Assembly: GCA_044450785.1 (NCBI GenBank)
Contig: JBIOJM010000230.1
Span: 1 to 16,611, forward strand
From: JBIOJM01 sp044450785
GTDB taxonomy: Bacteria > Planctomycetota > Planctomycetia > Isosphaerales > Isosphaeraceae
DNA: 16,611 bases
Direction: 5' to 3'
Translations under genes and position numbers: made by a program
The notes under the pieces: model-generated
Seen by the model: only the letters and a program-made list of their open reading frames with translations
Told to the model about the DNA's origin: nothing
Databases searched by the model: none
In this document: positions 1 through 7,733 of the stretch, in pieces
How the letters are laid out: each line of letters starts with the position of its first letter
How positions within the stretch are numbered: the stretch's first letter is position 1

Positions 1-209
1 CGGCCTGTGCGTCGTGCCAGGCCGGAGCAGGGTAACCAAGACGTCCCAACTTAACAATAGGACATGCACTTATCTATAATCCCCATAGCCTCCAAAATAA
101 CGAAAAGATGTGTGTAACGACGAGGGCGTTGCCCTGGGCTCGTTTGTCGCTGCCCCTGCGGGGCGAAATCAAAAAAACGCAACTTCAAAACGCGGGGAAC
201 TCTTAGGCA
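1..209. other. Intergenic stretch without a recognisable gene
   Basis: No coding region is supported here. The first 110 bases are clearly more AT-rich than the rest of the window. The second half carries two short adjacent hairpins (annotated separately) and an A-rich run. A toxin gene would be expected here, directly downstream of the minus-strand ParD-like antitoxin, but neither strand shows a plausible RelE/ParE-like reading frame. Such a gene could lie beyond the window edge, but not in the usual overlapping arrangement. Confidence 0.6.
124..164. repeat. Pair of short hairpins, REP-like palindromic unit
   Basis: Two perfect small inverted repeats lie 17 bases apart: gggc-gtt-gccc at 124-134 and gcccc-tgc-ggggc at 152-164. 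The arrangement, with a CCTGGGC core followed by a GCCCC/GGGGC hairpin, resembles palindromic intergenic repeats that I recall as being scattered through planctomycete genomes. That resemblance is from memory and only one copy is present here. There is no T-tract on either strand in the right place, so it does not look like a conventional intrinsic terminator. Confidence 0.4.
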
Positions 210-479
210 TCAGAGTTCCTGTGCCTGGTTCCGGAGTCGTTCGGCAACTTTGACCCTGATCGCATCCATGTCGAGCGGGGCAACCATGCCTCGGTCTGCC
301 TGCTCAATCCCAACCATGATCTCTTTCCGCAACGCTTCGAGTTTCCAGGCGCGAAGCCGATCTCGGTCATCAAGGAGCTGAAGGGCTTCGCGCAGCACTT
401 CGTCAGCCGAGGCGTAGTCTCCACTCTCGACCTTCTGACGGACGATCTGCTCGAGCTCGGGGCTGAACGCAGGCTCCAT
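210..479 (-). CDS. ParD-family (RHH-type) antitoxin, apparently orphan
   Basis: This 89-residue protein has the layout of ParD-type antitoxins. The N-terminal part (about residues 5-37) matches the ribbon-helix-helix DNA-binding region, including the characteristic SGDYASADEVLREAL stretch. A charged helical C-terminal tail (about 38-89) includes EQADRGM and DMDAI, which normally wraps the partner toxin. The ATG at 479 is supported by AAGGAGG at 486-492, six bases upstream. In the family the antitoxin gene comes first, represses its own promoter and is followed by a RelE/ParE-fold toxin overlapping or within a few bases. Here nothing toxin-like follows, so it is either a solitary antitoxin or the leftover half of a broken pair. 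Family assignment is fairly sure; function without a toxin is unknown. Confidence 0.82.
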   Translation of the reverse strand: MEPAFSPELEQIVRQKVESGDYASADEVLREALQLLDDRDRLRAWKLEALRKEIMVGIEQADRGMVAPLDMDAIRVKVAERLRNQAQEL

Positions 480-485
480 GGTCGG

Positions 486-492
486 CCTCCTT
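486..492 (-). promoter_or_regulatory. Strong ribosome binding site for the ParD-like gene
   Basis: On the minus strand this reads AAGGAGG, an almost complete anti-Shine-Dalgarno match placed six bases before the ATG. It is the best ribosome binding site in the window and fixes the start of the 89-residue antitoxin. Confidence 0.75.
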
Positions 493-571
493 CGATCTCA
501 ATGGTGTGCTGGGACCTCGCTCCATTTTACCGCATGTCGGACCGTTGCATCACGATTGATATTCGAATCGA

Positions 572-588
572 CGAGCGTCGTTCGCTCG
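572..588. other. Small hairpin between antitoxin and CRTAC1-like gene
   Basis: A perfect six-base stem (CGAGCG/CGCTCG) with a five-base loop lies 24 bases downstream of the stop of the large minus-strand lipoprotein gene. No T-run follows on the minus strand, so it is at best a weak or Rho-dependent transcript end. It could equally be chance in GC-rich DNA. Confidence 0.25.
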
Positions 589-611
589 AACCTCTCGTTT
601 AACCTCCTTGC

Positions 612-3600
612 TCAGCCCCCTCCTCCGGCGGGCCGGGTCTGATAGACGCGCAGATACGATTCGTACGCCCGGTCGCCTGGTCGTTTGACCTGTGGAGCAA
701 ACGGAAAGGCCGGCATTTCACGCCACGGGAGCGGCAGGACGGTGTCACTGGTGGCCGTGAACGGGTCGGCATCCTTGCAATAGCCGAAACTGCGGAGCAC
801 ATAGCTGCGAGTCCAGCCCTCCGGCAGCGGGGGCAGGCCCGAGGCCTCGAACTCGATCCGTACCTCATCGCCGGGCCCGACCAGGCAGAGCTGGTCGTCA
901 TCGGCTTGCAGCAGCGGGGCCACGTCGCCATAGCGCGTCAGCTTGCCCGCGAACCGCGCCAGCGGAGCCGGATCGACATAATCGTAATCATAGATCAACG
1001 GCTGCCTTCCGTCAGGCGAAACCTCGCGGGTGTAGCCTCGATAACCAAGTACGGCTCGCGCCACCGGCAGAGTCTTGACCCGGAGCGCCGCCGCCGCCGC
1101 GCGATCACGCACGGCGATGAAAGCCTGGTCGTAATAGCATTCCATATTTGTCTTGATTCGCAGCACGCACCGCGGGCCGGCCAGCTTTCCGGTCAGGTCG
1201 AGGGTCATGAGCCGGGGCATGCCGGCGGGGTAACCGGCGTGGGGCTCGATGACTTCCCACCGGCCGTCGTCGCGCCGGCGCTCGATCGCGGGCGGCTGGA
1301 GGGCCACGCCGGCCGTGGCGGCCGCGTAGTTTGTCTGAGAGTACGGGTACTCGACCCAGCCGGCCAGGCAGAGGACGAGGGGGTCGGATGGTCCGTAACA
1401 GCTTAGCCGGTCGCCGAAGTCGAGGATGATCGCGTGGTCCTCGGCGTAACCGATCCAACCCTGGCGCCTGCGGAAGGCGTCCACCGTGCGGCGATCGCGG
1501 TGACGCAGGGTCTCCGTCACGTCACGTCCCTCGAGGTCGGTGGCGCGAATGGGCTCGACCGTGGTCCGCCAGGCCAGCAGCTCGCCGGTCGGCCTGGGTC
1601 CGTCCGGGGCGAACCGTTCGTCGGGAGTCGACGAGACGCCAGGGGGGTGATCGACCACGTCGAGTCGCAGGTGATCGAGATAGGCGACCTCGTCCATCGG
1701 CTCGGTTACCGAGAGACGGATGACGCCGTCGCTGGGCTCGAGCTGGTCGGCGGTGATGGCGACGGCCTCGTCGCGGTCGGGTTGGCTATAGACTCCCGGG
1801 GCGATCAGGTAGCCCAGCCCACCTCCGCCCAGAAAATCGCCGATGCAAACGAACCGCCGGCCATTCCAGGTGAAGAGGACCGGGCAACTGCCCGTCTTGC
1901 GGTTGTTCTCGGCCAGGTTGATTTTCTGATTGCCCGCGACGTTGAGCTCGCATTGCATCACTCCATCGGGCCAGCGAAGATGCACGAGCTCGGCTTTCTC
2001 TTGCCGGCCGAGGCCGAGGACGAACGGCGCGATCGACTGGCCTAATCCGGATTCCGGCGTCGTGTGGTCGTAGGTGGCGTGGATCCCCTGCCCTTCGACG
2101 AGCACGCGAGTTCCGATCGCGTGCGAGTTTGTCCTCATCAGCTCGGGCTTGACGCGCCAGTGGCCGCCGAGCTGAAGTGCCAGCCAGTGCTGCCCGTTGC
2201 CGAGGTTCTTGGCCAGCGCGGGGGGCTCGCCGGGCCTGATGACCACGATGTCGGCCAGTGCGTCACCGACCAGATCGACCGCCGTCAGGCCCTCCTGGTC
2301 CGGAATTTCCGGGCCCAGTGAGAGGGTCTTGGCTGAGTAACGCTTCCCTTCATTGCGCGCCCATTCAGGCAAGACGAGGTCGCCCGGCTTGCCTGACGCG
2401 GCCGGGAGCCCCAGTAGGTCGGGCCGGCCGTCCAGGTTCAGGTCGACGGCCTGGGCTGTACGCCAGCCGGTCACGTTGATGGGCCACGATTCAAATGTGA
2501 TCTGGGTCTTCTCCGCCCTGGTGAGCTCCGTGGTATTCAGCCAGGCGAGTACCCGCCCGGTCGGGCACGGTGCCACAAGGTCGGTGCGCCCGTCGGTGTC
2601 GAAGTCAATCGCCACGAGTCCCGAAACGGGTTCGGGGAATGTCATCCGTTCAATCGCAACCTCGTGAAACCTGCCGATTCGGTCGTTGAGCACGGCAACC
2701 GGCGAAGTATTGTCGGCGGCCAGCACAAGGTCGAGATCACGGTCATTGTCCAAGTCGAGCAGAGCAATCCCTGTATGCGCCCGGTCACCCCCCAGGAGCG
2801 GCGGCATCTCCGTCCAGGGTACCAATGCGAGCGACAAACCGGTCTTGGTCAGAGCGTCTCCATACGCGGTGGCGACTGGCGTTCGTCCTTGTGCTGTCGC
2901 GCCGGAAGATAGGTCGGGCTGGCCGTCGTTGCGGTAGACTGAATTGGCCAGGCCGGGCAGAGGCTTTCCTGAGCCCGTGAACGCCTCGTCGGCATGCTCG
3001 ACTGCGCAATAGTTGACAATATAGAGGTCGAGATCTCCGTCCTGGTCCAGGTCGAGCCAGCGGGCCATGAGCGACAGGGCCTTCGGGCCGGCCGATTTCA
3101 GCGTGGATGAGATGTCCTCGTATGTCTTGCCGCCGCGGTTGTGCAAGAGGCGGTTGTCCCCGACTCCGGTGAGGAGGAGATCGATATGGCGGTCGGCATC
3201 GAAATCCGCCGCTGCGACACCCAGGCTGGGGTGATCCTTCGGCAGCCCGAAGGCAGCCGATGCATCCTCGAAGCGGCCATCCCCTTTGTTCAGAAGCAAG
3301 GCGTCGCGCACTCCCTTGGATCCGACGACGGCCGAGGCCAGGAAGAGGTCAAGCTGACCATCGCCGTCGGCGTCGAAGGCGGCGATGGCCGCTCCGAAGC
3401 GTGCGCGGGCTCGACCGAGTACCGCCAGCGCGCCCGAGAAGTCGGACGGCTTTACCCACCGCTCGCCTTGAGCGAGTTTAACGTTGATGGGCTTGGCCGG
3501 CTCGAAATTGAGCGGGACCGCCGCGGCTTCAATGGTCGGCTCTGGGCGAGGGAAGGGATTGACTACCCTCGCATACTTCCCCATCTCGCCGTAGACTTTC

Positions 3601-4418
3601 GCCACCAGGTCGCCCGTACCCGGCGATGGTCCGTCGCGATCCTCGTTGAGCTGTTTCCACTGGGCCATCAACTGGTCCGCCTTCTCGCGGTTGTTCGAGA
3701 GGCGGTATGCATGCTGGACCCTGTACATTGCCGGGGTCAGATAGGGGTCACACGCCAACGCCTGATTCCAGATCTTGATCTGCTCCTTGGCCAAGACGCG
3801 GGGATTTGACATGACGGGATTCTTGGGATCGGTCAACGTGGCGCCCATCCAGTACCATGCGGCCGCGTCGTTGGGGTCGTGCTCCGTCACCCGTTTGAAA
3901 TGCTGATGCGCCTCGCTGAGCCGCCCTTGTTGCTCGAGGATGATTCCGCGGCAGTAATGGGCGTGGGGATTATTTGGATCGCGATCCAAGATACCTGCCA
4001 GCAGATCGAGAGCCTCGTCAAAGTTGCTGGCCGCGGGATCCGCCCCCGCCTTCTTGGCGGCCTCGGCCTTGACTCCGCTGTCGTTGAGAAGGGCGATCGC
4101 CAGGTTGATCGCCCCGGGAATCCACCCAGGGGCGCGGCGATGGACTTCGCGAAAGGCCTCGGCGGCATTGCGATACTCATACCGCTCCATGTGGCCCAGG
4201 CCCTTGAAGTGAGCAGCCATGACCGCCCCGAGCTCGCCGGCAGGGACCTCGTTCTTGAGTGGTGCCTGCGTCAATTCAGGGAACGTCGACTGAGAGGGGC
4301 CCAGAATCGTTGGAGATGCAACCGGCTCGGGCTGTTGATTCTGGCATGCCGAGACGGCCAGAAGCCCAAACGCCGAGATCAAGATAAGGCCGAAGCGCGC
4401 GGACATTCGTGGTTTCAT
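612..4418 (-). CDS. TPR and FG-GAP/VCBS-repeat lipoprotein with ASPIC/UnbV domain (CRTAC1-like)
   Basis: This large 1268-residue secreted lipoprotein is probably anchored in a membrane and extracytoplasmic. I chose the ATG at 4418 because it directly begins a signal peptide (MKPRMSARFG then a hydrophobic run) ending in the lipobox VSAC, with the lipidated Cys near residue 25, and because GGAG lies seven bases upstream. The open frame extends 42 codons further, but those residues look non-coding. TPR-like helices occupy about residues 65-255. FG-GAP/integrin-type calcium loops follow: DADGDGQLD (349), DADRHIDL (407), DLDQDGDLD (456), DLDNDRDLD (555), DFDTDGRTD (605) and DLNLDGRPD (659). An ASPIC/UnbV-like domain covers about 755-835. 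The last 430 residues hold the recurring phrases FTWNGRRFVCIGDF and YDYVDPAP and match no domain that I can name. The family is common in planctomycetes and acidobacteria, with unknown function, perhaps in binding or surface display. Confidence 0.88.
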   Translation of the reverse strand: MKPRMSARFGLILISAFGLLAVSACQNQQPEPVASPTILGPSQSTFPELTQAPLKNEVPAGELGAVMAAHFKGLGHMERYEYRNAAEAFREVHRRAPGWIPGAINLAIALLNDSGVKAEAAKKAGADPAASNFDEALDLLAGILDRDPNNPHAHYCRGIILEQQGRLSEAHQHFKRVTEHDPNDAAAWYWMGATLTDPKNPVMSNPRVLAKEQIKIWNQALACDPYLTPAMYRVQHAYRLSNNREKADQLMAQWKQLNEDRDGPSPGTGDLVAKVYGEMGKYARVVNPFPRPEPTIEAAAVPLNFEPAKPINVKLAQGERWVKPSDFSGALAVLGRARARFGAAIAAFDADGDGQLDLFLASAVVGSKGVRDALLLNKGDGRFEDASAAFGLPKDHPSLGVAAADFDADRHIDLLLTGVGDNRLLHNRGGKTYEDISSTLKSAGPKALSLMARWLDLDQDGDLDLYIVNYCAVEHADEAFTGSGKPLPGLANSVYRNDGQPDLSSGATAQGRTPVATAYGDALTKTGLSLALVPWTEMPPLLGGDRAHTGIALLDLDNDRDLDLVLAADNTSPVAVLNDRIGRFHEVAIERMTFPEPVSGLVAIDFDTDGRTDLVAPCPTGRVLAWLNTTELTRAEKTQITFESWPINVTGWRTAQAVDLNLDGRPDLLGLPAASGKPGDLVLPEWARNEGKRYSAKTLSLGPEIPDQEGLTAVDLVGDALADIVVIRPGEPPALAKNLGNGQHWLALQLGGHWRVKPELMRTNSHAIGTRVLVEGQGIHATYDHTTPESGLGQSIAPFVLGLGRQEKAELVHLRWPDGVMQCELNVAGNQKINLAENNRKTGSCPVLFTWNGRRFVCIGDFLGGGGLGYLIAPGVYSQPDRDEAVAITADQLEPSDGVIRLSVTEPMDEVAYLDHLRLDVVDHPPGVSSTPDERFAPDGPRPTGELLAWRTTVEPIRATDLEGRDVTETLRHRDRRTVDAFRRRQGWIGYAEDHAIILDFGDRLSCYGPSDPLVLCLAGWVEYPYSQTNYAAATAGVALQPPAIERRRDDGRWEVIEPHAGYPAGMPRLMTLDLTGKLAGPRCVLRIKTNMECYYDQAFIAVRDRAAAAALRVKTLPVARAVLGYRGYTREVSPDGRQPLIYDYDYVDPAPLARFAGKLTRYGDVAPLLQADDDQLCLVGPGDEVRIEFEASGLPPLPEGWTRSYVLRSFGYCKDADPFTATSDTVLPLPWREMPAFPFAPQVKRPGDRAYESYLRVYQTRPAGGGG

Positions 4419-4540
4419 CGTCTTGCTCCGCTGAGATGATGGATCGAAGCTGAATGAAATCCTCAACACCCGGCCACGCGAAAGAGGATGACGAACGATA
4501 ACGCATGCGCGGACTGCGGGACGTCGCGAGGACGGCCTGC
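4419..4540. other. Leader region of the CRTAC1-like gene
   Basis: These 122 bases lie between the nitrilase stop and the chosen start of the lipoprotein gene. The minus strand stays open in the lipoprotein frame, but the predicted peptide (rich in Arg and Ser) precedes an obvious signal peptide and is unlikely to be translated. No clear promoter or hairpin was found. The gap could hold a separate promoter or simply be an operon spacer. Confidence 0.4.
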
Positions 4541-5482
4541 TCATGATGGGAGTCCGCCGGGGCGAAAGATGGGCCGAGTGTAGAGTTCAGTATAGGCTTC
4601 AGCCCGAATTTGGGAAAGGAAGTGATGTCCGCGGCGGCGATCCCGCTCGGCCCGCAACGCCGCCAGGTCGATCGGGCCGACGACGATCCTTTCGCCCGGC
4701 CCCGGATCAGCCTGGGCCAGGATGCGGCCGTCGAAATCGACGACCATGCTGCCGCCAGGCCACGAAAACGGGGGGTAGTTCTGGGCGCTCGCTCCTTGAT
4801 TTGCGGCCACGACGAACGCGAAGTTCTCGACGGCCCGCGCGCGGTTGAACAGCGTCCACCAATCCAAGGGGGCTGTCGCGCCCCAGGGGTCCATGTAGGC
4901 CGAGACCCGGATCAACACCTCCGCGCCGCCGAGCGCCAGTGCACGGATCGCCTCGGGAAACAGCCAGTCGTAACAGATCGCCGCTCCCAGGCGGCCGATC
5001 TCGGTCTCGACCACGGGAAACAACGGCTCGTCATATCCCGCCAGGTCGTGGGGACTGGCATGGATTTCCCATGGGAGCCAGGGATTCACCTTGCGATACC
5101 GGCTCAAGATCCCGTCCGGTCCAATCAGGCAGGTCGTGTTGAAAACCACTCCCCGCCACCTGGGATCAACCTCGAGAAACGTCCCGGTCTGAATGAAGAC
5201 GCCCCGCTCGCGCGCCTTCTTGATGTAGCGGTCGGTGTGCTCGTTCGGGATCGGCACGGCCAGCCGGTCGCCGAGCTCCTCGACGGTCTCGTAGATCGGA
5301 GCCGCGTGGGCAAACTCCGGGAACACGACCAGCTTGACGTCGAAGAACGGCTCGTAGCCGGCCACCACGCGATCCACCATCCCCAGGAGCTGCCCGACCC
5401 GGGCGGGAATCGCGTCACGGTCGCGCAGACAAGGTAGATCGGTCTGGCAGGCGGCGGCGTAGTAGCGAGCACTTCTATCCAT
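4541..5482 (-). CDS. Carbon-nitrogen hydrolase (nitrilase superfamily amidohydrolase)
   Basis: This 313-residue cytoplasmic enzyme has the complete Glu-Lys-Cys catalytic triad of the nitrilase superfamily: E56 in VVFPEFAHA, K131 in SRYRKVNPW and C170 in GAAICYDWLFPEA. The C-terminal half retains the family pattern (NRARAVENFAFVVAANQG, then PGGSMVVDFDGRILA). Members hydrolyse the C-N bond of amides, N-carbamoyl compounds or nitriles through a thioester intermediate. The substrate here cannot be read from sequence. The aromatic- and Asp-rich segment YMDPWGATAPLDWW may shape the pocket. Length is normal for the superfamily. The ribosome binding site before the ATG at 5482 is weak (GAAAG). The gene lies 41 bases downstream of a small hypothetical gene and 122 bases upstream of the CRTAC1-like lipoprotein gene, all in the same direction, so cotranscription is possible. 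Confidence 0.9.
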   Translation of the reverse strand: MDRSARYYAAACQTDLPCLRDRDAIPARVGQLLGMVDRVVAGYEPFFDVKLVVFPEFAHAAPIYETVEELGDRLAVPIPNEHTDRYIKKARERGVFIQTGTFLEVDPRWRGVVFNTTCLIGPDGILSRYRKVNPWLPWEIHASPHDLAGYDEPLFPVVETEIGRLGAAICYDWLFPEAIRALALGGAEVLIRVSAYMDPWGATAPLDWWTLFNRARAVENFAFVVAANQGASAQNYPPFSWPGGSMVVDFDGRILAQADPGPGERIVVGPIDLAALRAERDRRRGHHFLSQIRAEAYTELYTRPIFRPGGLPS

Positions 5483-5523
5483 GGGCTTTCAAGACGAGAC
5501 GACGAGACGAGATCGCCCGTTAC

Positions 5524-5787
5524 TTACGTCGGGGCGTTCGTTGTGGTTCCCATCGAGGCAACCGGCGGAAGGTCCTCGACCCGGACGATGTGGAGCAGCG
5601 CAAAATAATCGGTGCGATCGACCACGCCGGTTTGAGGGTCAGGCCGCAACCCGATGACCGCGTTGGAGCGCCCGACCATAAGTAGCTCGGGGTGGGGAAC
5701 GTCATAAATGTGACCGTCGGTCATGTGGATTCGCAGCGGCACAAAAGGCCGCTTTCGCAAGAGAGCGGTGAGTTCTTCGGGACGCAT
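5524..5787 (-). CDS. Small conserved hypothetical protein (MRPEEL family)
   Basis: The product has 87 residues, no signal peptide and no membrane segment. The opening, MRPEELTALLRKRPFVPLRIHMTDG, followed by YDVPHPELLMVGRS and DYFALLHIVRVEDL, matches a family of small proteins that I recognise from planctomycetes and other bacteria (often starting MRPEEL with RPFxPFRI). No function is established as far as I know. The conserved shape suggests a small beta-rich fold. It lies 90 bases after the TPR protein gene and 41 bases before the nitrilase gene, in the same direction. The ribosome binding site is weak, and the ATG at 5787 is chosen because it gives the family's usual N-terminus. Confidence 0.75.
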   Translation of the reverse strand: MRPEELTALLRKRPFVPLRIHMTDGHIYDVPHPELLMVGRSNAVIGLRPDPQTGVVDRTDYFALLHIVRVEDLPPVASMGTTTNAPT

Positions 5788-5877
5788 CGTCGAGCTCGCG
5801 TCGGGAAACAGGGGATCGGCGTTGTCAGAGCGACGGCACCGTCATCGTCCTTGACACTCGGCGCCGGACCGGCCGCG

Positions 5878-6780
5878 TCACTCGAGCGGGTCCCGCGCCG
5901 GATCCGGCGGTTTCGCCGGTTTCTCCCCGGCTTGGTTGGAGGCGTCGAGAAAGGCGGCCAGGGCGACGTCGGGCTTGCGCTTGGGGTCGTCGAGTCGCTT
6001 GAAGACATCAGCGGCCTTGGCGGTCCGGCCGGTCAAGAACCACTGGGCCCCCAGGACAAGCCACGCATCGCGGTCATCGGGATGGACCTGGAGATACGAC
6101 TCCAGGCGCGACAGGCTGCGGCTGAACTCGGCCGGCTCGCCATAAATTGACTGGATGTCGGGCGCGGTGATGATCCAGCCGGGCTCCGCGGTCTCCGCCT
6201 CACGCAACCGGTTGGCGGCTTCCGCGTAATTGCCCCGAGCCAGTGCGACCTGCGCCAGGCGAATGCGGGGCGCGGCCAGGTCCGGCGCGGCCCGCATCGA
6301 TTGTTGATACCGCTCCTCGGCTTTTTTCAGGTTGCCCGCGCGGAACAATCGGTCGCCGATGGTGATGAGCTGGCCGGCACGGACCGGATCGCCTCTCTTG
6401 AGTTTCGCCGGTCTGAGGTTGGCCCCGGGCTGAGGTGCAATCATTCCTGGAAGGGGCGGAGGCAGGAGCGGCCCTCGCATCGGCATGAACGGCGGCATCA
6501 TCGCGGGGAACGGCGGCAGGAATCCTCCCGGTCCGATGACCAGGATCGGCGAGTAGGGGTAGTAGAACCCGCCGCCTCCGAAGCCCATGTAGAACGACCC
6601 TTGAGGGCCGAACTGGCCTCGTGGACCTCCTCCTCCTCGGTGCCCGCCTCCTCCGTGCCCACCTCCTCCGTGCCCACCGTGCCAGAACAGCGTGTGCACT
6701 CCTCCGGGCCGAGCCTGGGACGGAACGGACATCGTGGCCAGAATCGCTACGCCGAAATGGAGAATCTTGCGCCCGGACAT
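5878..6780 (-). CDS. Exported TPR protein with Gly/His-rich low-complexity region
   Basis: The chosen ATG at 6780 gives a 300-residue protein with a signal peptide (MSGRKILHFGVAILATMSVPSQA) and GGGAGG-like ribosome binding sequence upstream. A start further upstream would place 20 residues before the signal peptide. After the signal comes a stretch of repeated HGGGG units (about residues 33-55), a Gly/Phe/Tyr/Pro-rich region (about 55-125) with hydrophobic Pro runs, and then a helical part (about 128-275) with TPR-type repeats such as AGNLKKAEERYQQSMRAAPD and RGNYAEAANRLREAETAEP. TPR repeats bind protein partners, and the Gly/His part could bind metal or pack against the envelope. The true function is unknown. 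The protein ends in a Pro/Asp-rich tail. It is the first gene of the leftward group. Confidence 0.78.
   Translation of the reverse strand: MSGRKILHFGVAILATMSVPSQARPGGVHTLFWHGGHGGGGHGGGGHRGGGGPRGQFGPQGSFYMGFGGGGFYYPYSPILVIGPGGFLPPFPAMMPPFMPMRGPLLPPPLPGMIAPQPGANLRPAKLKRGDPVRAGQLITIGDRLFRAGNLKKAEERYQQSMRAAPDLAAPRIRLAQVALARGNYAEAANRLREAETAEPGWIITAPDIQSIYGEPAEFSRSLSRLESYLQVHPDDRDAWLVLGAQWFLTGRTAKAADVFKRLDDPKRKPDVALAAFLDASNQAGEKPAKPPDPARDPLE
6632..6676. repeat. Three tandem 15-bp units inside the TPR protein gene
   Basis: The unit cctcctccgtgccca is present at 6647-6661 and 6662-6676, with a diverged copy at 6632-6646 and a partial copy after 6676. On the coding strand each unit encodes a five-residue Gly/His block (HGGGG type). 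Because the repeat is in phase with the reading frame, copy-number change would lengthen or shorten the low-complexity region without breaking the gene. Confidence 0.8.
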
Positions 6781-7317
6781 GATTCGCCCCGCCCTCCCTG
6801 AAAGGACACCAGATCGCCTCATTTGGATTATTGCGATCAAGGGTGGGCGGAAGCAATGGATGCAGGCGCAGACGGACTGGTAAAAGCGAGGTAACTGTTC
6901 AGTTCCCCACCGACACCATCCCCAACAAGAACACGCGAGCCTCCTATTACCGGAACACCATGCGGTTCTTTGCCTGGACGCATGCCAAGCTCTTGAGCCT
7001 GCCCGCGATCAAGATTTGGGTTATCATGAGAGTCCCGATCGCAAGACGCCGGCGCAACGAGCCTGCGAATCGATCGAGCCGAATTCCTTCCCAGAAGGCT
7101 TGCCGGCGAGGCTTGGCGCGGGCGCGAGCAGAATGACCCAACGATGACACAGCACTCTTGCACCGTCATCTCCGCGCCGCTAGCCACAGCTCGGGGCTCA
7201 AGTGCGCACTGCGTGTGACTCCCACGGACATTCGCGACCAGGGCAAGCATCCCCTGTTGCGCAGTGGCCCGGCCTGGGAGAAGCTAAGTCGGTCATTCGA
7301 GCTTTGCCGGGACGCGG
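6781..7317. other. 537-base divergent intergenic region, no gene seen
   Basis: This region separates the minus-strand genes from the plus-strand genes and should contain promoters for both. No reading frame in it is convincing. Those present are rich in Arg, Ser and Pro and lack any family resemblance or ribosome binding site. A short palindrome, aactg-tt-cagtt, sits at 6893-6904. The higher AT content around 6900-7040 would suit regulatory DNA, but I cannot assign a promoter with confidence. Confidence 0.45.
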
Positions 7318-7677
7318 GTGCCGACATCCTCCGCCAGGAACCAGGCCCTGATCCTGCGCGACTGGCTCACCGAATCCGACGAATGGCTCAGCCCTCAAGC
7401 AGCCATGCTTTCGCCTCGAGCAGCCTGCCGCATCGCGGAGGCCATTGTCAGTGCACCCGATACCTACCGCCGGACCGTGGCCGCCGGCCAGACGGCGGTC
7501 GCGATTCTCCGCGAGGGTCAGGCCGCCGGCAGACTCAAGCTCGCCCCCAAAGAGCGAAACTGGCTGGACCGGATCGAGAAGGACCTTCAATCTTCGCCCG
7601 CCAGTGCAGAAGAGCTTCTGGGCCAGATGTCGGAGATCTATGGCGAGTTCTTCCTGGCGTCAAGCTATGGCCTGTAA
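7318..7677 (+). CDS. Hypothetical protein, possibly 5'-truncated
   Basis: The frame encodes up to 119 residues starting from a GTG. Codon use is GC-rich at third positions as in the neighbouring real genes, and the protein is plausible: a long helical composition with no low-complexity Arg/Pro bias (for example RIAEAIVSAPDTYRRTV, KERNWLDRIEKDLQ, AEELLGQMSEIYGEFF). I recognise no family. There is no good ribosome binding site before the GTG, and a stop codon lies 31 bases upstream in frame, so the true start is uncertain and the gene may be the remaining C-terminal part of a longer one. It ends 56 bases before the MFS fragment and reads in the same direction. Confidence 0.5.
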   Translation: MPTSSARNQALILRDWLTESDEWLSPQAAMLSPRAACRIAEAIVSAPDTYRRTVAAGQTAVAILREGQAAGRLKLAPKERNWLDRIEKDLQSSPASAEELLGQMSEIYGEFFLASSYGL

Positions 7678-7733
7678 GCGGCGTGAGAAGCAACGAGCCT
7701 TGAGCAACTTGATAATCCCGAGGAACCTCTGCC

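Noticed and set aside
152..177. Hairpin followed by an A-run as an intrinsic terminator
   Set aside because: For the plus strand a T-run would be needed after the stem, and for the minus strand the T-run precedes the stem. Neither orientation fits.
3141..3809. Plus-strand open frame of 222 codons
   Set aside because: It is antisense to the FG-GAP repeats and TPR part of the lipoprotein gene and has no domain resemblance.
4419..4544. 42-codon N-terminal extension of the CRTAC1-like protein
   Set aside because: The extension is Arg/Ser-rich and would bury the lipoprotein signal peptide. The ATG at 4418 has a ribosome binding site and an immediate signal sequence.
4610..5437. Plus-strand open frame of 275 codons
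   Set aside because: It is antisense to the nitrilase gene, which has its full Glu-Lys-Cys triad.
5492..5512. Short gacga direct repeats between the small gene and the nitrilase gene
   Set aside because: The repeats are too short and imperfect to call an element. Likely simple-sequence drift.
6837..7250. Minus-strand open frame of 137 codons in the divergent intergenic region
   Set aside because: There is no ribosome binding site and no recognisable family. The Ser/Arg/Ala-rich composition does not look like a real protein.
7158..7703. Plus-strand open frame of 181 codons
   Set aside because: It overlaps the better 7318-7677 frame and is Arg/Pro/Ser-rich with no family resemblance.
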